DNA from: Thermomonospora echinospora
Lineage (GTDB): Bacteria; Actinomycetota; Actinomycetes; Streptosporangiales; Streptosporangiaceae
Direction of reading: 5' to 3'
Length of the DNA stretch: 64,000 nt
Assembly (NCBI RefSeq): GCF_900108175.1
Contig: NZ_FNVO01000013.1
Coordinates: 62,001 to 126,000 of the forward strand
In this document: piece by piece, positions 7,974-16,853 of the stretch
Layout of the letters: each line of letters begins with the position of its first letter
Numbering within the stretch: the first letter of the stretch is position 1
Notes under the pieces: generated by a model
Database searches by the model: none
What the model was told of the DNA's origin: nothing
The model's input: the letters and a program-made list of their open reading frames with translations, nothing else
Translations under genes and position numbers: made by a program

Positions 7974-10967
7974 GTGGAAGGTCGTACGGACCGCCGGGAC
8001 GGGAACCGACGCCCCGGTCCCGCCGGGCCGGCGCCGTTGGTGGGACGGCGCGACGTTCTGCATGCCCTGGAACAGGCGCTGGACGCGACGGCGGCAGGGG
8101 CGTTCCGGTTCGTGGCGCTGGAGGGCGAGCCGGGGGCGGGCAAGACCCGGCTGTTGATGGAGTTGTCGGGGGCGGCTCAGGCCCACAAGCTGCCTGCGGT
8201 GGCCGGGCGCGCGGCCGAGTTCGAGCAGGACATGCCGTTCGGCGTGGTGATCGACGCCCTGGACGACCATCTGGAGGAGCAGCGCCCGGACCTGGGCGCG
8301 GGGGCGGCGCGACTGCTGGCCACGGTGTTCCCGTCGATGTCCCCGTCGATGTCCCCGTCAATGTCCCCGTCAATGTCCCCGTCGATGTCGGCCGCCGGGG
8401 AGGCGGGCGACCCCGACGACCCGGCCGACCTGACCGGGCTGGCCCGGTACCGGCTGTACCGGACGGTGCGGCGGCTGCTGGAGGAGCTGGCCGGGCCGTC
8501 CGGGCTGGTGCTGATCCTCGACGACGTGCACTGGGCCGACGACGCCTCCGTCGAGCTGCTGGACCATCTGGTCCGCCATCCGCCCCGCGCCCGGGTGCTG
8601 GTGGCGGTGGCCTACCGGCCCGCGCAGGCCGCGCCCCGGCTGGCCACGCTGGTGGAGACGGCCGGCGGGCACGGGGTGCGGATCGGGGTACGGCCGCTGA
8701 CCAGGGCGGAGGTGGCCGAGTTCCTCGGCCCGCAGATCAGCGGCCCCCGGCAAGAGGCGCTGTACGCGGCCAGCGGCGGCAACCCCTTCTACCTGGAGGC
8801 GCTGGCCCGGATGGACGGCGGGCCGACCGCCGCCACGGGGCGCCCTGGCGAAGAGGGGCAGGTCGTCGGCTCCGGTGAGCTGCCGCCGGCGGTGCAGGCG
8901 GCGTTGCAGGCCGAGCTGACCGGGCTGCCGGGTCCGGCGCTGCTGGTGGCGCGGGCGGCGGCGGTGGCGGCCGACGAGTTCGAGCCGTCACTGGTGGCGG
9001 CCGCCGCCGAGGTGCCCGAGAGCACCGCGCTGAAGGCCCTCGACGAGCTGACCGCCCGTGACGTGGTACGTCCGGTCTCCGGCGGCCGGTTCCGCTTCCG
9101 GCACCCGCTGGTGCGGCATGCCACCTACGGGTCGGCGGCGGCCGGGTGGCGGGTGGGGGTGCACGCCCGGGTCGCCTCCCATCTGGCCCGGCTGGGCGTG
9201 CCCGCGACGGTGCGCGCCCGCCATGTGGAGCGGTCGGGCCGGTTCGGCGACCCCGAGGCGATCGGCACTTTGGTGGAGGCCGCCCACACGGTCGCCCCGC
9301 ACGCGCCGGGAACGGCCGCCCAGTGGCTTGAGGCCGCCCTGAAGCTGACGCCCGACGGTGCTCCCGACCGGCTGGCCGTGCTCACGGAGCTGGCCAAGAT
9401 GCAGGCCGTCAGCGGGCAGCTCGCCGAGGGCCGCCGGGCCGCCCGCGAGGTGCTGCGGCTGCTACCGGCCGACGCCCATCCGCTGCGCGCCCGCGCCGCC
9501 CGCTTCTGCGCCATGATGGAACGCCTGCTGGGCAATCCGCAGGAGGCCCGCGGGCTGCTGCTGGCCGAGCTGCGCGTGATGCCCGATCCGCGGTCGGCCC
9601 CGGCGGTGATGCTGCGGCTGCGGCTGGTGGCCGAGAGCCTGATGCGGGTCGACTTCCGCGCCGCCCAGGCGGTGCTGGACCTGGTGCCCGACACCGCCGA
9701 CGACTGGGAGCCCAGCCTGACGGTGGCGGTGGCCGCGCTGCGCCCGATGCCCGCCTACGCCGACGGCCGCGTCGAGGACGCCCTGCGCCACGTCGACGGC
9801 GCCGACCGGCTCATCGCCGCCGCCCCTGACGGGCACCTGGCCGAGTGGCTGGACGCCATCACCTGGCTGTGCTGGACCCAGCTGTTCTTGGGCCAGTACG
9901 CCGTCGCCCGCGACCGCTTCGAGCGGGTACTGAAGGTCGCCCGCGCCACCGGCCAGAGCTACATCGTCCCCACCGCACTGGCCGGGCAGGCCAACGCCTA
10001 CGCCATGCTGGGGCTGCTGACCGAGGCCGCCACCGCCGCCGACGAGGCCGTCGCCGTCGCCCGGATGCTGCGCTCGGACCAGCTGATGGTGTTCGCCCTG
10101 ACCCAGCAGTGCCTGGTCGGCGCCTGGACCGGCGCCGGCGAGGAGGCGGTGGCCTGGGGCCGGGACGCGGTGCGCACCAGCGGCGGCAGCGGCGAGTGGT
10201 GGGGCCGGCTGGCCGGCTACGCGCACGCCATGGCCGTGATCGACTCCGGGGACACCGAGCGCGGGGCTGCCCTGCTGCGCGAGGCGTGCGCCGAGAGCGA
10301 GAGCGCCGCCGACCTCGACCAGAACACCCTGCTACGGGCCTGCGAGACGCTGGCCGGCATCGAGGCCGCCCGCGGCGACGCCGCCGAGGCCGCCCGCTGG
10401 GCCGACCGGGCGGCCGAGATCGCCCATCCGCTGCTGGAGACCAACCTGGCGCTGGCCGACCTGGCCCGCGCGCACGTGCTGCGCCCGGCCGATCCGGCCG
10501 CCGCCGCCGAGCACGCCCGCCGGGCCGCCGCGGCCCTGGAGACGGCCGGGCACCGCCTGGACGCCGGGCGCGCCCTGCTGCGCGCCGGCACCGCCGCCGT
10601 CGACGCGGGCGCGGGCGCCCGCGCGCAGGCCAGGGCCGACCTGCGCGCCGCCGCCGAGATCTTCGAGGCCGCCGGCGCCCGCCCGCTGCACGCCCAGGCG
10701 CTGCGCGAACAACGGCGGGCCGGGATCCGCGTCCCCTCCGGCGGCGGGCGCGGGACCGGGGCCGGCGGGCTGTCCCGCCGCGAACTGCAGGTGGCCCGCC
10801 TCGTGGTGGACGGCTGCACCAACCAGCAGATCGCCGAGCGGCTCTACCTGAGCATCCGCACCGTGGAGACCCACCTGTCCCACATCTTCGCCAAGCTCGG
10901 CGTCAACTCCCGCGTCGCCATGGTCAACGCCCTGAGCAGGCTGGACGTCTTCGATACGGAGTCTTGA
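7974..10967 (+). CDS. Large ATP-binding LuxR family regulator (LAL type)
   Basis: A signal-integrating ATPase and transcription factor of about 997 residues. The order is AAA domain with Walker A GEPGAGKT (residues 51-58) and Walker B LILDDVHWADD (about 178-188), a long helical TPR-like middle, and a C-terminal LuxR helix-turn-helix from about 933 (LSRRELQVARLVV, NQQIAERLYLSIRTVETHLSHIFAKLGV). A five-fold PSMS repeat (residues 120-139) interrupts the ATPase domain. The reading frame is open from 7851, but family proteins start close to the ATPase domain, so GTG 7974 is used; GTG 7965 is also possible and neither has a strong ribosome site. It lies upstream of the hydrolase-GMC pair, which it may control. 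Confidence 0.88.
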   Translation: MEGRTDRRDGNRRPGPAGPAPLVGRRDVLHALEQALDATAAGAFRFVALEGEPGAGKTRLLMELSGAAQAHKLPAVAGRAAEFEQDMPFGVVIDALDDHLEEQRPDLGAGAARLLATVFPSMSPSMSPSMSPSMSPSMSAAGEAGDPDDPADLTGLARYRLYRTVRRLLEELAGPSGLVLILDDVHWADDASVELLDHLVRHPPRARVLVAVAYRPAQAAPRLATLVETAGGHGVRIGVRPLTRAEVAEFLGPQISGPRQEALYAASGGNPFYLEALARMDGGPTAATGRPGEEGQVVGSGELPPAVQAALQAELTGLPGPALLVARAAAVAADEFEPSLVAAAAEVPESTALKALDELTARDVVRPVSGGRFRFRHPLVRHATYGSAAAGWRVGVHARVASHLARLGVPATVRARHVERSGRFGDPEAIGTLVEAAHTVAPHAPGTAAQWLEAALKLTPDGAPDRLAVLTELAKMQAVSGQLAEGRRAAREVLRLLPADAHPLRARAARFCAMMERLLGNPQEARGLLLAELRVMPDPRSAPAVMLRLRLVAESLMRVDFRAAQAVLDLVPDTADDWEPSLTVAVAALRPMPAYADGRVEDALRHVDGADRLIAAAPDGHLAEWLDAITWLCWTQLFLGQYAVARDRFERVLKVARATGQSYIVPTALAGQANAYAMLGLLTEAATAADEAVAVARMLRSDQLMVFALTQQCLVGAWTGAGEEAVAWGRDAVRTSGGSGEWWGRLAGYAHAMAVIDSGDTERGAALLREACAESESAADLDQNTLLRACETLAGIEAARGDAAEAARWADRAAEIAHPLLETNLALADLARAHVLRPADPAAAAEHARRAAAALETAGHRLDAGRALLRAGTAAVDAGAGARAQARADLRAAAEIFEAAGARPLHAQALREQRRAGIRVPSGGGRGTGAGGLSRRELQVARLVVDGCTNQQIAERLYLSIRTVETHLSHIFAKLGVNSRVAMVNALSRLDVFDTES
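8331..8390 (+). repeat. Five-copy 12-bp in-frame tandem repeat
   Basis: Five exact-length units based on CCGTCGATGTCC run without gaps at 8331, 8343, 8355, 8367 and 8379. Units 3 and 4 carry a G-to-A change (CCGTCAATGTCC) and the last unit ends in G. Each unit encodes Pro-Ser-Met-Ser, so gain or loss of a unit keeps the LuxR reading frame. Confidence 0.95.
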
Positions 10968-10976
10968 ACCCCGGCG

Positions 10977-11018
10977 CGTACGGGGACCGCACTACGTATT
11001 CGTGGGGGTTCCCGTACG
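10977..11018. promoter_or_regulatory. Inverted repeat upstream of the hydrolase-GMC operon
   Basis: CGTACGGGGA (10977-10986) and TTCCCGTACG (11009-11018) are inverted copies matching 9 of 10 bases, 22 nt apart. They lie between the LuxR-type regulator and the hydrolase gene, with the element ending about 104 bp before the ATG. It could be an activator or repressor site, or a transcript hairpin at the end of the regulator gene. No T-run follows. Confidence 0.35.
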
Positions 11019-11122
11019 TAAGTCAGGGTTTGCCACGATGTCGCGCACACGTGCGCGACGAGATAGTCGATCACGGTTGCCCGGCATCACACCCCGCCGG
11101 GCGCACCCCTGGAGGACGACCC

Positions 11123-12217
11123 ATGAGCAGCCGCATCCCGCGGTTCACGCACGAGGGCGTGAAGGACGCGGAGATCTCCGTACACCCCTTCGCGACCGAG
11201 GACGGCCTGGGTCTGAGCCTGACCAGGTTCCGCCGCGCCGACTGCGACGACGTCGTACTGGTCGTCCACGGGCTGACGCTCGCCAGCGACATGTTCATCA
11301 TGCCCGAGCACCGCAACCTGGTGACGCACCTGCTCGACGAGGGCTTCACCGACGTGTGGGCGGTCGACTTCCGGATGAGCAACCGGTTCCCCTACGACAT
11401 GGAGACCCACCGGTTCACCCTCGACGACTGCGCCCTGTACGACCACCCGGCCGCGCTCGCCGAGTTGCGCCGGCACGTCGGCGACCGGCGAGTGCACGTG
11501 ATCGCGCACTGCCTGGGCTCGGTGTCGTTCATGATGAGCCTGTACGGGGGCGCCGTGGACGGCATCGCCAGCGTGGTGTGCAACAGCGTGGCGCTGACCC
11601 CCCGGGTGCCGCTGTGGTCGAGGTACAAGCTGGGCTACGGGCCGGCGCTGGCCGAGTACGTCCTGGGATTCTCCTTCCTGGACCCCCGGTTCGGGGAGGC
11701 GCCGGTGCTGACCCGCGGCTGGATGCTGTCGCGGCTGCTGTCGGCGTTCCACCGCGAATGCGACGTGCGGGCCTGCCATCTGCTCAGCTTCATGTGGGGC
11801 AGCGGCCGGCCCGCGCTGTACGAGCACCGCAATCTGGACGATGCCACCCACCGGCGCATCGCCGACCTCTGCGGGGGCGTCGGCGTGCACTACTACCGGC
11901 ACGTCCACAAGATGGTGGAGGCCGGCAGGGCGGTGAAGTACGACGGCCGTGACCGCCGCTTCACCGCCCTGCCGGACGACTACCTGGCGGCCGCCGCCGA
12001 CGTCGGCACCCCGGTGCTGCTGCTGACCGGCGACCGCAACAAGGTCTTCGCCGACTCCAACATCGTCTGCCACAAGCGGCTGGAGGAGGCCGCGCCGGGC
12101 CTGCACGAGCTGGACATGCTGCCCGGCTACGGCCATATGGACCCGTTCCTCGGCAAGAACGCCCACGCCGACGTCTTCCCCAAGATGGTCGACTTCATCA
12201 AGCGGAAGGCGGCCTGA
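11123..12217 (+). CDS. Alpha/beta hydrolase (esterase/lipase-like) paired with a GMC oxidoreductase
   Basis: A predicted serine hydrolase of 364 residues. The oxyanion region is VVLVVHGLTLASDMFI. The nucleophile elbow, normally GxSxG, appears as HCLGSVSF, so the nucleophile is probably the Cys or a shifted Ser; this is a departure from the standard elbow. A C-terminal LPGYGHMDPFLGKNAH supplies the catalytic His, and VLLLTGDRNKVFADSN holds the likely acidic residue. ATG 11123 follows GGAGGA at 7 nt, which rules out longer in-frame starts. The GMC gene begins one base after the stop. In related actinobacteria such hydrolases are adjacent or fused to cholesterol-oxidase-like enzymes, suggesting a steroid or lipid ester substrate. 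Confidence 0.82.
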   Translation: MSSRIPRFTHEGVKDAEISVHPFATEDGLGLSLTRFRRADCDDVVLVVHGLTLASDMFIMPEHRNLVTHLLDEGFTDVWAVDFRMSNRFPYDMETHRFTLDDCALYDHPAALAELRRHVGDRRVHVIAHCLGSVSFMMSLYGGAVDGIASVVCNSVALTPRVPLWSRYKLGYGPALAEYVLGFSFLDPRFGEAPVLTRGWMLSRLLSAFHRECDVRACHLLSFMWGSGRPALYEHRNLDDATHRRIADLCGGVGVHYYRHVHKMVEAGRAVKYDGRDRRFTALPDDYLAAAADVGTPVLLLTGDRNKVFADSNIVCHKRLEEAAPGLHELDMLPGYGHMDPFLGKNAHADVFPKMVDFIKRKAA

Positions 12218-12218
12218 C

Positions 12219-14609
12219 ATGCAGACCGGGGTGGGTTCCGGGGCGAGCGAGCACGTCGACGTGGTCGTCGTCGGCTCCGGCTTCGGGGGCTCGGTGGCCG
12301 CCTACCGGCTGGCCGAGGCGGGCCGGTCGGTGGTGGTGCTGGAGCGGGGCCAGGCGTTCCCGCCCGGCAGCTTCCCCCGCTCCCCCGCCGAGATGGGCCG
12401 GGCGTTCTGGGATCCGCGCGAGGGCCTGTACGGCATGTACGACGTGTGGAGCTTCGACGGCTGCGACTCGGTGGTCTCCAGCGGGCTGGGGGGCGGCTCG
12501 CTGATCTACGCCAACGTGCTGCTGCGCAAGGACGAACGCTGGTTCGTCCACGAGCACCGCGCACCGGACGGCGGGTACGAGCCCTGGCCGGTATCGCGGG
12601 CCGAGTTGGACCCGCACTACGACGCGGTCGAGCGGATGATGGGGGCCTCACCGTATCCGCTCGACCGCCCGGCCTACGCCGACACCCCCAAGACCCACGC
12701 CATGCAGGACGCGGCGGCCGAGCTGGGCCTGGACTGGTTCCTGCCGCCGCTGGCGATCAGCTTCGCCCCGTATCACGGTGCCGAGCCGGGCCCGCGCCTG
12801 CCGATCGCCGAGCCGGAGTACGGCAACCTGCACGGAGTGCCGCGCCGTACCTGCCGGCTGTGCGGCGAGTGCGACATCGGCTGCAACGACGGGGCCAAGA
12901 ACAGCCTCGACTTCACCTACCTGTCGGCGGCCCGCCACCACGGCGCGGACCTGCGCACCTCCCACGAGGTCATGCGGATCCGGCCACGGGCGGGCGGCGG
13001 CTACGAGGTCGACTACGTCCATCACGACACCACCGCCAAGGCCGCCGAGGCCGCCGCCGAGGCGGCCGGCACGCCGGTCCGCACCATCGGCTGCGACCGG
13101 CTGGTGCTGGCGGCCGGCACCTATGGCACCTCCTACCTGCTGCTGCGGTCCCGTCGGGAGCTTCCGGGGCTGGGCCCGGCGCTGGGCACCCGGTTCTGCG
13201 GCAACGGAGACCTGCTGACGTTCCTGCTGCGGGCCAAGGACCGCAACCGGGTCCAGCCGCTGAACGCCGCCCGCGGCCCGGTGATCACCAGCGCGATCCG
13301 GCTGCCCGACGAGGTGGACGGCGACCCCCTGGCCGGCAGCGGCCACCGCGGCGGCTATATCCAGGACGGCGGCTACCCCGGCTTCGTGGACTGGCTGGTC
13401 GAGGGCGCCGACCTCGGCGACCAGATCGGCCGCGCCGCCCGGTTCCTGTGGGAGCGGTTCGTCGACTTCTTCTCCGACGCGCCCGACACCAACCTGTCGG
13501 CCGAGCTGAGCGAGCTGATCGGCGGCGGGGCCCTGTCGGTCAGCTCGCTGCCGCTGCTCGGGATGGGCCGCGACACACCCGACGGGACGCTGCGGCTGCG
13601 GAAGGGCCGGCTGGAGGCGGTGTGGACCACCGAGACCAGCGAGGCGCACTTCGAACGGCTGCGCAAGACCATGCAGCGGATCGCCGACGTGCTCGGCGCC
13701 GACTACTCCGACAACCCCATCTGGTTCCGCAAGCGGGTCGTCACCGTGCATCCGCTGGGCGGGGCCCCGATGGGGCGGCATCCGGCCGAGGGGGTGTGCG
13801 ACCCGTACGGCGAGGTCTTCGGCCATCCGGGGCTCTACATCGCCGACGGCTCCGCGCTGCCCGGGCCGGTGGGCGCCAACCCGGCACTGACCATCGCGGC
13901 CCTGGCCGACCGGATGTGCATGCGGCTGCTCGATACAGGGGCCGGGCCGGCCGCCACGGGCGGGGCGGGGGCCCCGGCCGCGGCCGGCCCGCAGCTCGAG
14001 CGGCCGCGACCGGACGCCACCTCGCTGGCGTTCACCGAGGAGATGAAGGGCTTCTGGACGCCGGGGGCCGGCGACCCGCGGACCGGGGCGCGCGGCGACG
14101 CCCGGGAGCCCCTCTCCTTCCGGTTGACCATCACCGCCGACGACGTGGACCGATTCCTGGACGACCCGGAGCACACCGCCGGGGCCGAGGGCTGGGTCGA
14201 GGCGCCCGGCCTGGGCGGCCGCCGTCCGGTGCTGCGCGGCTGGTTCAACCTGTTCGCCCCGGCCGGCGACCAGGACCGGCGGGAGATGCGCTACCGGCTG
14301 CACCTCACCGACGGCGAGGGCCGCCCGCTCACCCTGGTCGGCTGGAAGAACGTCCTGCACGGCCCGCCCACCCGGATCTGGCCGGACACCTCTACCCTCT
14401 ACACCCGGCTGCTGGAGGGCCATTCCGAGCCCGGCGGCGACGCGGCGGCCCGTGTCCTGGGCTCGGGCGTGCTGCACATCCGGCCGGCCGACTTCGCCGA
14501 GCAGCTCACCACCTTCCGCACCAGTGGCCCCGCGGGACTGACAGCGCTGGCCCGCTTCGGCCGGTTCTTCGCCGGGGAGCTGTGGGAGGTGTACGGGCCG
14601 GGCGGGTGA
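12219..14609 (+). CDS. GMC family FAD oxidoreductase, cholesterol-oxidase-like, with extra C-terminal domain
   Basis: A flavoprotein of 796 residues that probably oxidises an alcohol or sterol hydroxyl. The FAD dinucleotide motif VVVGSGFGGSVAAYRL is at residues 15-30. The substrate-domain signature ends with VHPLGGAPMG and IADGSALPGPVGANPALTIAALADRM near residue 560. About 230 further residues form a second domain beginning around TSLAFTEEMKGFW, which is not part of the standard GMC fold. CRLCGECDIGC (about residues 211-221) has ferredoxin-like cysteine spacing. It follows the hydrolase by one base and ends just before a strong terminator, so the two form a unit. The exact substrate is not known. 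Confidence 0.85.
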   Translation: MQTGVGSGASEHVDVVVVGSGFGGSVAAYRLAEAGRSVVVLERGQAFPPGSFPRSPAEMGRAFWDPREGLYGMYDVWSFDGCDSVVSSGLGGGSLIYANVLLRKDERWFVHEHRAPDGGYEPWPVSRAELDPHYDAVERMMGASPYPLDRPAYADTPKTHAMQDAAAELGLDWFLPPLAISFAPYHGAEPGPRLPIAEPEYGNLHGVPRRTCRLCGECDIGCNDGAKNSLDFTYLSAARHHGADLRTSHEVMRIRPRAGGGYEVDYVHHDTTAKAAEAAAEAAGTPVRTIGCDRLVLAAGTYGTSYLLLRSRRELPGLGPALGTRFCGNGDLLTFLLRAKDRNRVQPLNAARGPVITSAIRLPDEVDGDPLAGSGHRGGYIQDGGYPGFVDWLVEGADLGDQIGRAARFLWERFVDFFSDAPDTNLSAELSELIGGGALSVSSLPLLGMGRDTPDGTLRLRKGRLEAVWTTETSEAHFERLRKTMQRIADVLGADYSDNPIWFRKRVVTVHPLGGAPMGRHPAEGVCDPYGEVFGHPGLYIADGSALPGPVGANPALTIAALADRMCMRLLDTGAGPAATGGAGAPAAAGPQLERPRPDATSLAFTEEMKGFWTPGAGDPRTGARGDAREPLSFRLTITADDVDRFLDDPEHTAGAEGWVEAPGLGGRRPVLRGWFNLFAPAGDQDRREMRYRLHLTDGEGRPLTLVGWKNVLHGPPTRIWPDTSTLYTRLLEGHSEPGGDAAARVLGSGVLHIRPADFAEQLTTFRTSGPAGLTALARFGRFFAGELWEVYGPGG

Positions 14610-14625
14610 GCCGGCCCCCTCGATC

Positions 14626-14672
14626 GTGGGACGCGAAGGAACTGCGGGGTGCCTTCGCGTCCCACCCTTTTT
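14626..14672 (+). terminator. Intrinsic terminator between the GMC gene and kynU
   Basis: Perfect 14-bp arms GTGGGACGCGAAGG (14626-14639) and CCTTCGCGTCCCAC (14652-14665) enclose a 12-nt loop, and CCTTTTT follows at once. It is 17 nt past the GMC stop and ends about 18 nt before the kynU ATG, leaving no room for a separate kynU promoter downstream of it. Confidence 0.85.
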
Positions 14673-14690
14673 CCAGGTAAGACTGGCCGA

Positions 14691-15935
14691 ATGACCGCAA
14701 CATCCCGAAACGAGTGCGCCGCCCTGGACGCCGCCGACCCGCTGTCGGGCCTGCGCACCGAGTTCGTGCTGCCCGAGGGTGTGATCTACCTGGACGGCAA
14801 CTCGCTGGGCGCGCTCCCCCGCCGCACCCTTGACCGTGTCCACCGGCTCATCGAGCACGAGTGGGGGCAGCGGCTGATCCGCAGTTGGAACGAGGCCGGC
14901 TGGTGGGACCTCCCCACCGTGCTCGGCGACCGGCTGGCGCCGCTGCTGGGCGCCTCCCCCGGCGAGGTGGTGGTCTGCGACTCCACCTCGGTCAACATCT
15001 TCAAGACCCTCGCCGCCGCGCTGCGGATGCGCCCGGGACGGCGGGCGGTCGTCGCCGAGTCCGGCAGTTTCCCCACCGACCTGTACATCACCGAGGGCCT
15101 GGCGGGGACGCTGGACGGGGTGGAGCGCCGTCTCGTCGCCGACGCCCGTGAACTTCCCGGCGTGCTGGACGACGAGGTCGCCGTGGTGCTGCTCAACCAT
15201 GTCGACTACCGCACCGGACGCCTGCAGGACATGGCGGCGGTGACCGACCTCGTCCACCGGCACGGCGCGCTGGTGATCTGGGACCTGTGCCATTCGGCCG
15301 GGGCCCTCCCCGTCGAGCTGAACGCCTGCGGCGTCGACTTCGCCGTGGGGTGCGGCTACAAGTACCTGAACGCCGGGCCGGGCTCCCCCGCGTTCGTCTT
15401 CTGCGCGGCGCGGCACATCGGTTCCGTACGGCAGCCGCTGTCGGGCTGGTGGGGGCACGCCGAGCCGTTCGCGTTCGAGCCCGGGTACGCACCCGACCCC
15501 GGCATTCGCCGTTTCCTCACCGGGTCGCAGCCGGTGGTGGGCGGTGCCGCGCTGGCGGCCTCGCTGGAGGTGTGGGAGCGCGTCGACATGGCCGCGCTGC
15601 GCACCAAGAGCCTGGCGCTGACCGACCTGTTCATGCGGCGGGCCGAGGAACTGGGCCTGGAGACCCTCACGCCCCGTGAGCCCGAGCGGCGCGGCAGCCA
15701 GGTCGCCCTGCGCGTCCGTGACGGCGATCCGGGCGACGGCTACGCGATCGTGCAGGCCCTCATCGACCGGGGCGTCATCGGCGACTTCCGCGCCCCCGAC
15801 GTCATGCGGTTCGGGTTCACGCCGCTCTACCTGCGCTACGTGGACGTGTGGGATGCCACCGAGGCGCTGGCGGACATCCTGCGGACGGGCGCATGGCGGG
15901 ACGGCAAGTACGCGGTGCGCAACGCCGTCACATGA
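14691..15935 (+). CDS. kynU: Kynureninase
   Basis: A PLP enzyme that cleaves L-kynurenine to anthranilate and L-alanine in tryptophan breakdown. The start MTATSRNECAALDAADPLSGLR and the YLDGNSLGALPRRT motif are characteristic. The PLP lysine is K224 in GCGYKYLNAGPGSP, and SGWWGHAEPF and FLTGSQPVVG are conserved substrate-site segments. At 414 residues it is full length. An in-frame start exists at 14649 but falls inside the terminator hairpin, so ATG 14691 is chosen; its ribosome site is weak. No kynA or kynB lies beside it. Confidence 0.9.
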   Translation: MTATSRNECAALDAADPLSGLRTEFVLPEGVIYLDGNSLGALPRRTLDRVHRLIEHEWGQRLIRSWNEAGWWDLPTVLGDRLAPLLGASPGEVVVCDSTSVNIFKTLAAALRMRPGRRAVVAESGSFPTDLYITEGLAGTLDGVERRLVADARELPGVLDDEVAVVLLNHVDYRTGRLQDMAAVTDLVHRHGALVIWDLCHSAGALPVELNACGVDFAVGCGYKYLNAGPGSPAFVFCAARHIGSVRQPLSGWWGHAEPFAFEPGYAPDPGIRRFLTGSQPVVGGAALAASLEVWERVDMAALRTKSLALTDLFMRRAEELGLETLTPREPERRGSQVALRVRDGDPGDGYAIVQALIDRGVIGDFRAPDVMRFGFTPLYLRYVDVWDATEALADILRTGAWRDGKYAVRNAVT

Positions 15936-16083
15936 TCTCCTCCCCCTCTGAGGGCGGGGTTCGCGCGCTGTCATCGGGGTTTGACGGTCTCGTGCGCACC
16001 GGCCGCGTCGCTTCCGAGGCCGGTGCGCCGGCGGCTCCGGCCGCGAACCCGGCCGTCATGTCTCCCCGACCGGCACGCCTCGG

Positions 16084-16791
16084 TCAGGAGCCGATGACCG
16101 CGGCTCGGTGCCGAGCCAGGGCCAGGGCCGGGTAGCAGTCCTCGGGCGGCGGGGTCCCGGTGTCGAGGGCGGCCCGCAGCCGCCCGGCCGCCGCCCCCTG
16201 CGCGACCGGCTGGACGGTGCACAGCTCGGCCTGCACCGCCTTGCGAGCATCGGCCATCATGGCGGCCACGTCCCCGACCACGACGATCTCGGTGGGCGAG
16301 TCCTGCATGAGCCGTACGGCCAGCGCGTGGTGCGGGCCGGTGTGCTCGGGCCCGTACCGGAACTCCAGCACCAGGCGGTCACCGTCCAGCGGGCCCTCCT
16401 GGATCAGCCAGGCGGGCCCGGGGGTGACCTGGCCGAGCGCGTCCGCCCAGGGCGGCGCGGGCAGGTCGCGCAGGGCCGCGGCGGCCTTGCCCGCCGCCCG
16501 CCGCGCCCACTGCGGGCCGATCGCGGCGATGCCCAGCAGGAACGCCCGTGTCCCCGGGGCGGCGGCCCGATGCAGTTCGGCGATCAGGTCGCCCATCGCG
16601 AGCCGGTGCCCCGCCGCGTGTGGGGCGGCCGACTCCAACGCGCCGAGCTGGGTGGAGGTCCACAGTTCGGCCCGCAGTGGGTCGGGCAGTGCCGGCAGCC
16701 CGCCGGCCGCCCGCACGTAGGCCCGGTAGACCTCGCGCAGCGCGGGAAGTGCGAGGTCGCGTCCGGAGTGGGGTTCGGTGCGCACCGGCAC
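16084..16791 (-). CDS. Hypothetical protein
   Basis: A 235-residue protein that I do not recognise. It looks soluble, alanine-rich and mostly helical, with no signal peptide or membrane segment. A central beta-rich part (PAWLIQEGPLDGDRLVLEFRY) is followed by LAVRLMQDSPTEIVVVGDV. Codon use matches neighbouring genes, and the reading frame extends across the whole interval without a competing gene. The GTG at 16791 is used; another GTG lies two codons later. It is transcribed toward kynU and away from nothing obvious, and stands alone. Confidence 0.65.
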   Translation of the reverse strand: MPVRTEPHSGRDLALPALREVYRAYVRAAGGLPALPDPLRAELWTSTQLGALESAAPHAAGHRLAMGDLIAELHRAAAPGTRAFLLGIAAIGPQWARRAAGKAAAALRDLPAPPWADALGQVTPGPAWLIQEGPLDGDRLVLEFRYGPEHTGPHHALAVRLMQDSPTEIVVVGDVAAMMADARKAVQAELCTVQPVAQGAAAGRLRAALDTGTPPPEDCYPALALARHRAAVIGS

Positions 16792-16853
16792 AGGCTAGTC
16801 GACGGCCGGGCGGGGCGGTCCGTACCCGCCCGACGCCTTTACGTTGTAGATCA

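Noticed and set aside
8331-8390. CRISPR-like short repeats
   Set aside because: The units are only 12 bp, have no spacers and are in frame within a coding gene.
12648-15974. A 1,100-codon minus-strand frame
   Set aside because: It is antisense to the GMC oxidoreductase and kynureninase genes, both of which carry catalytic motifs; the translated sequence has no recognisable domain.
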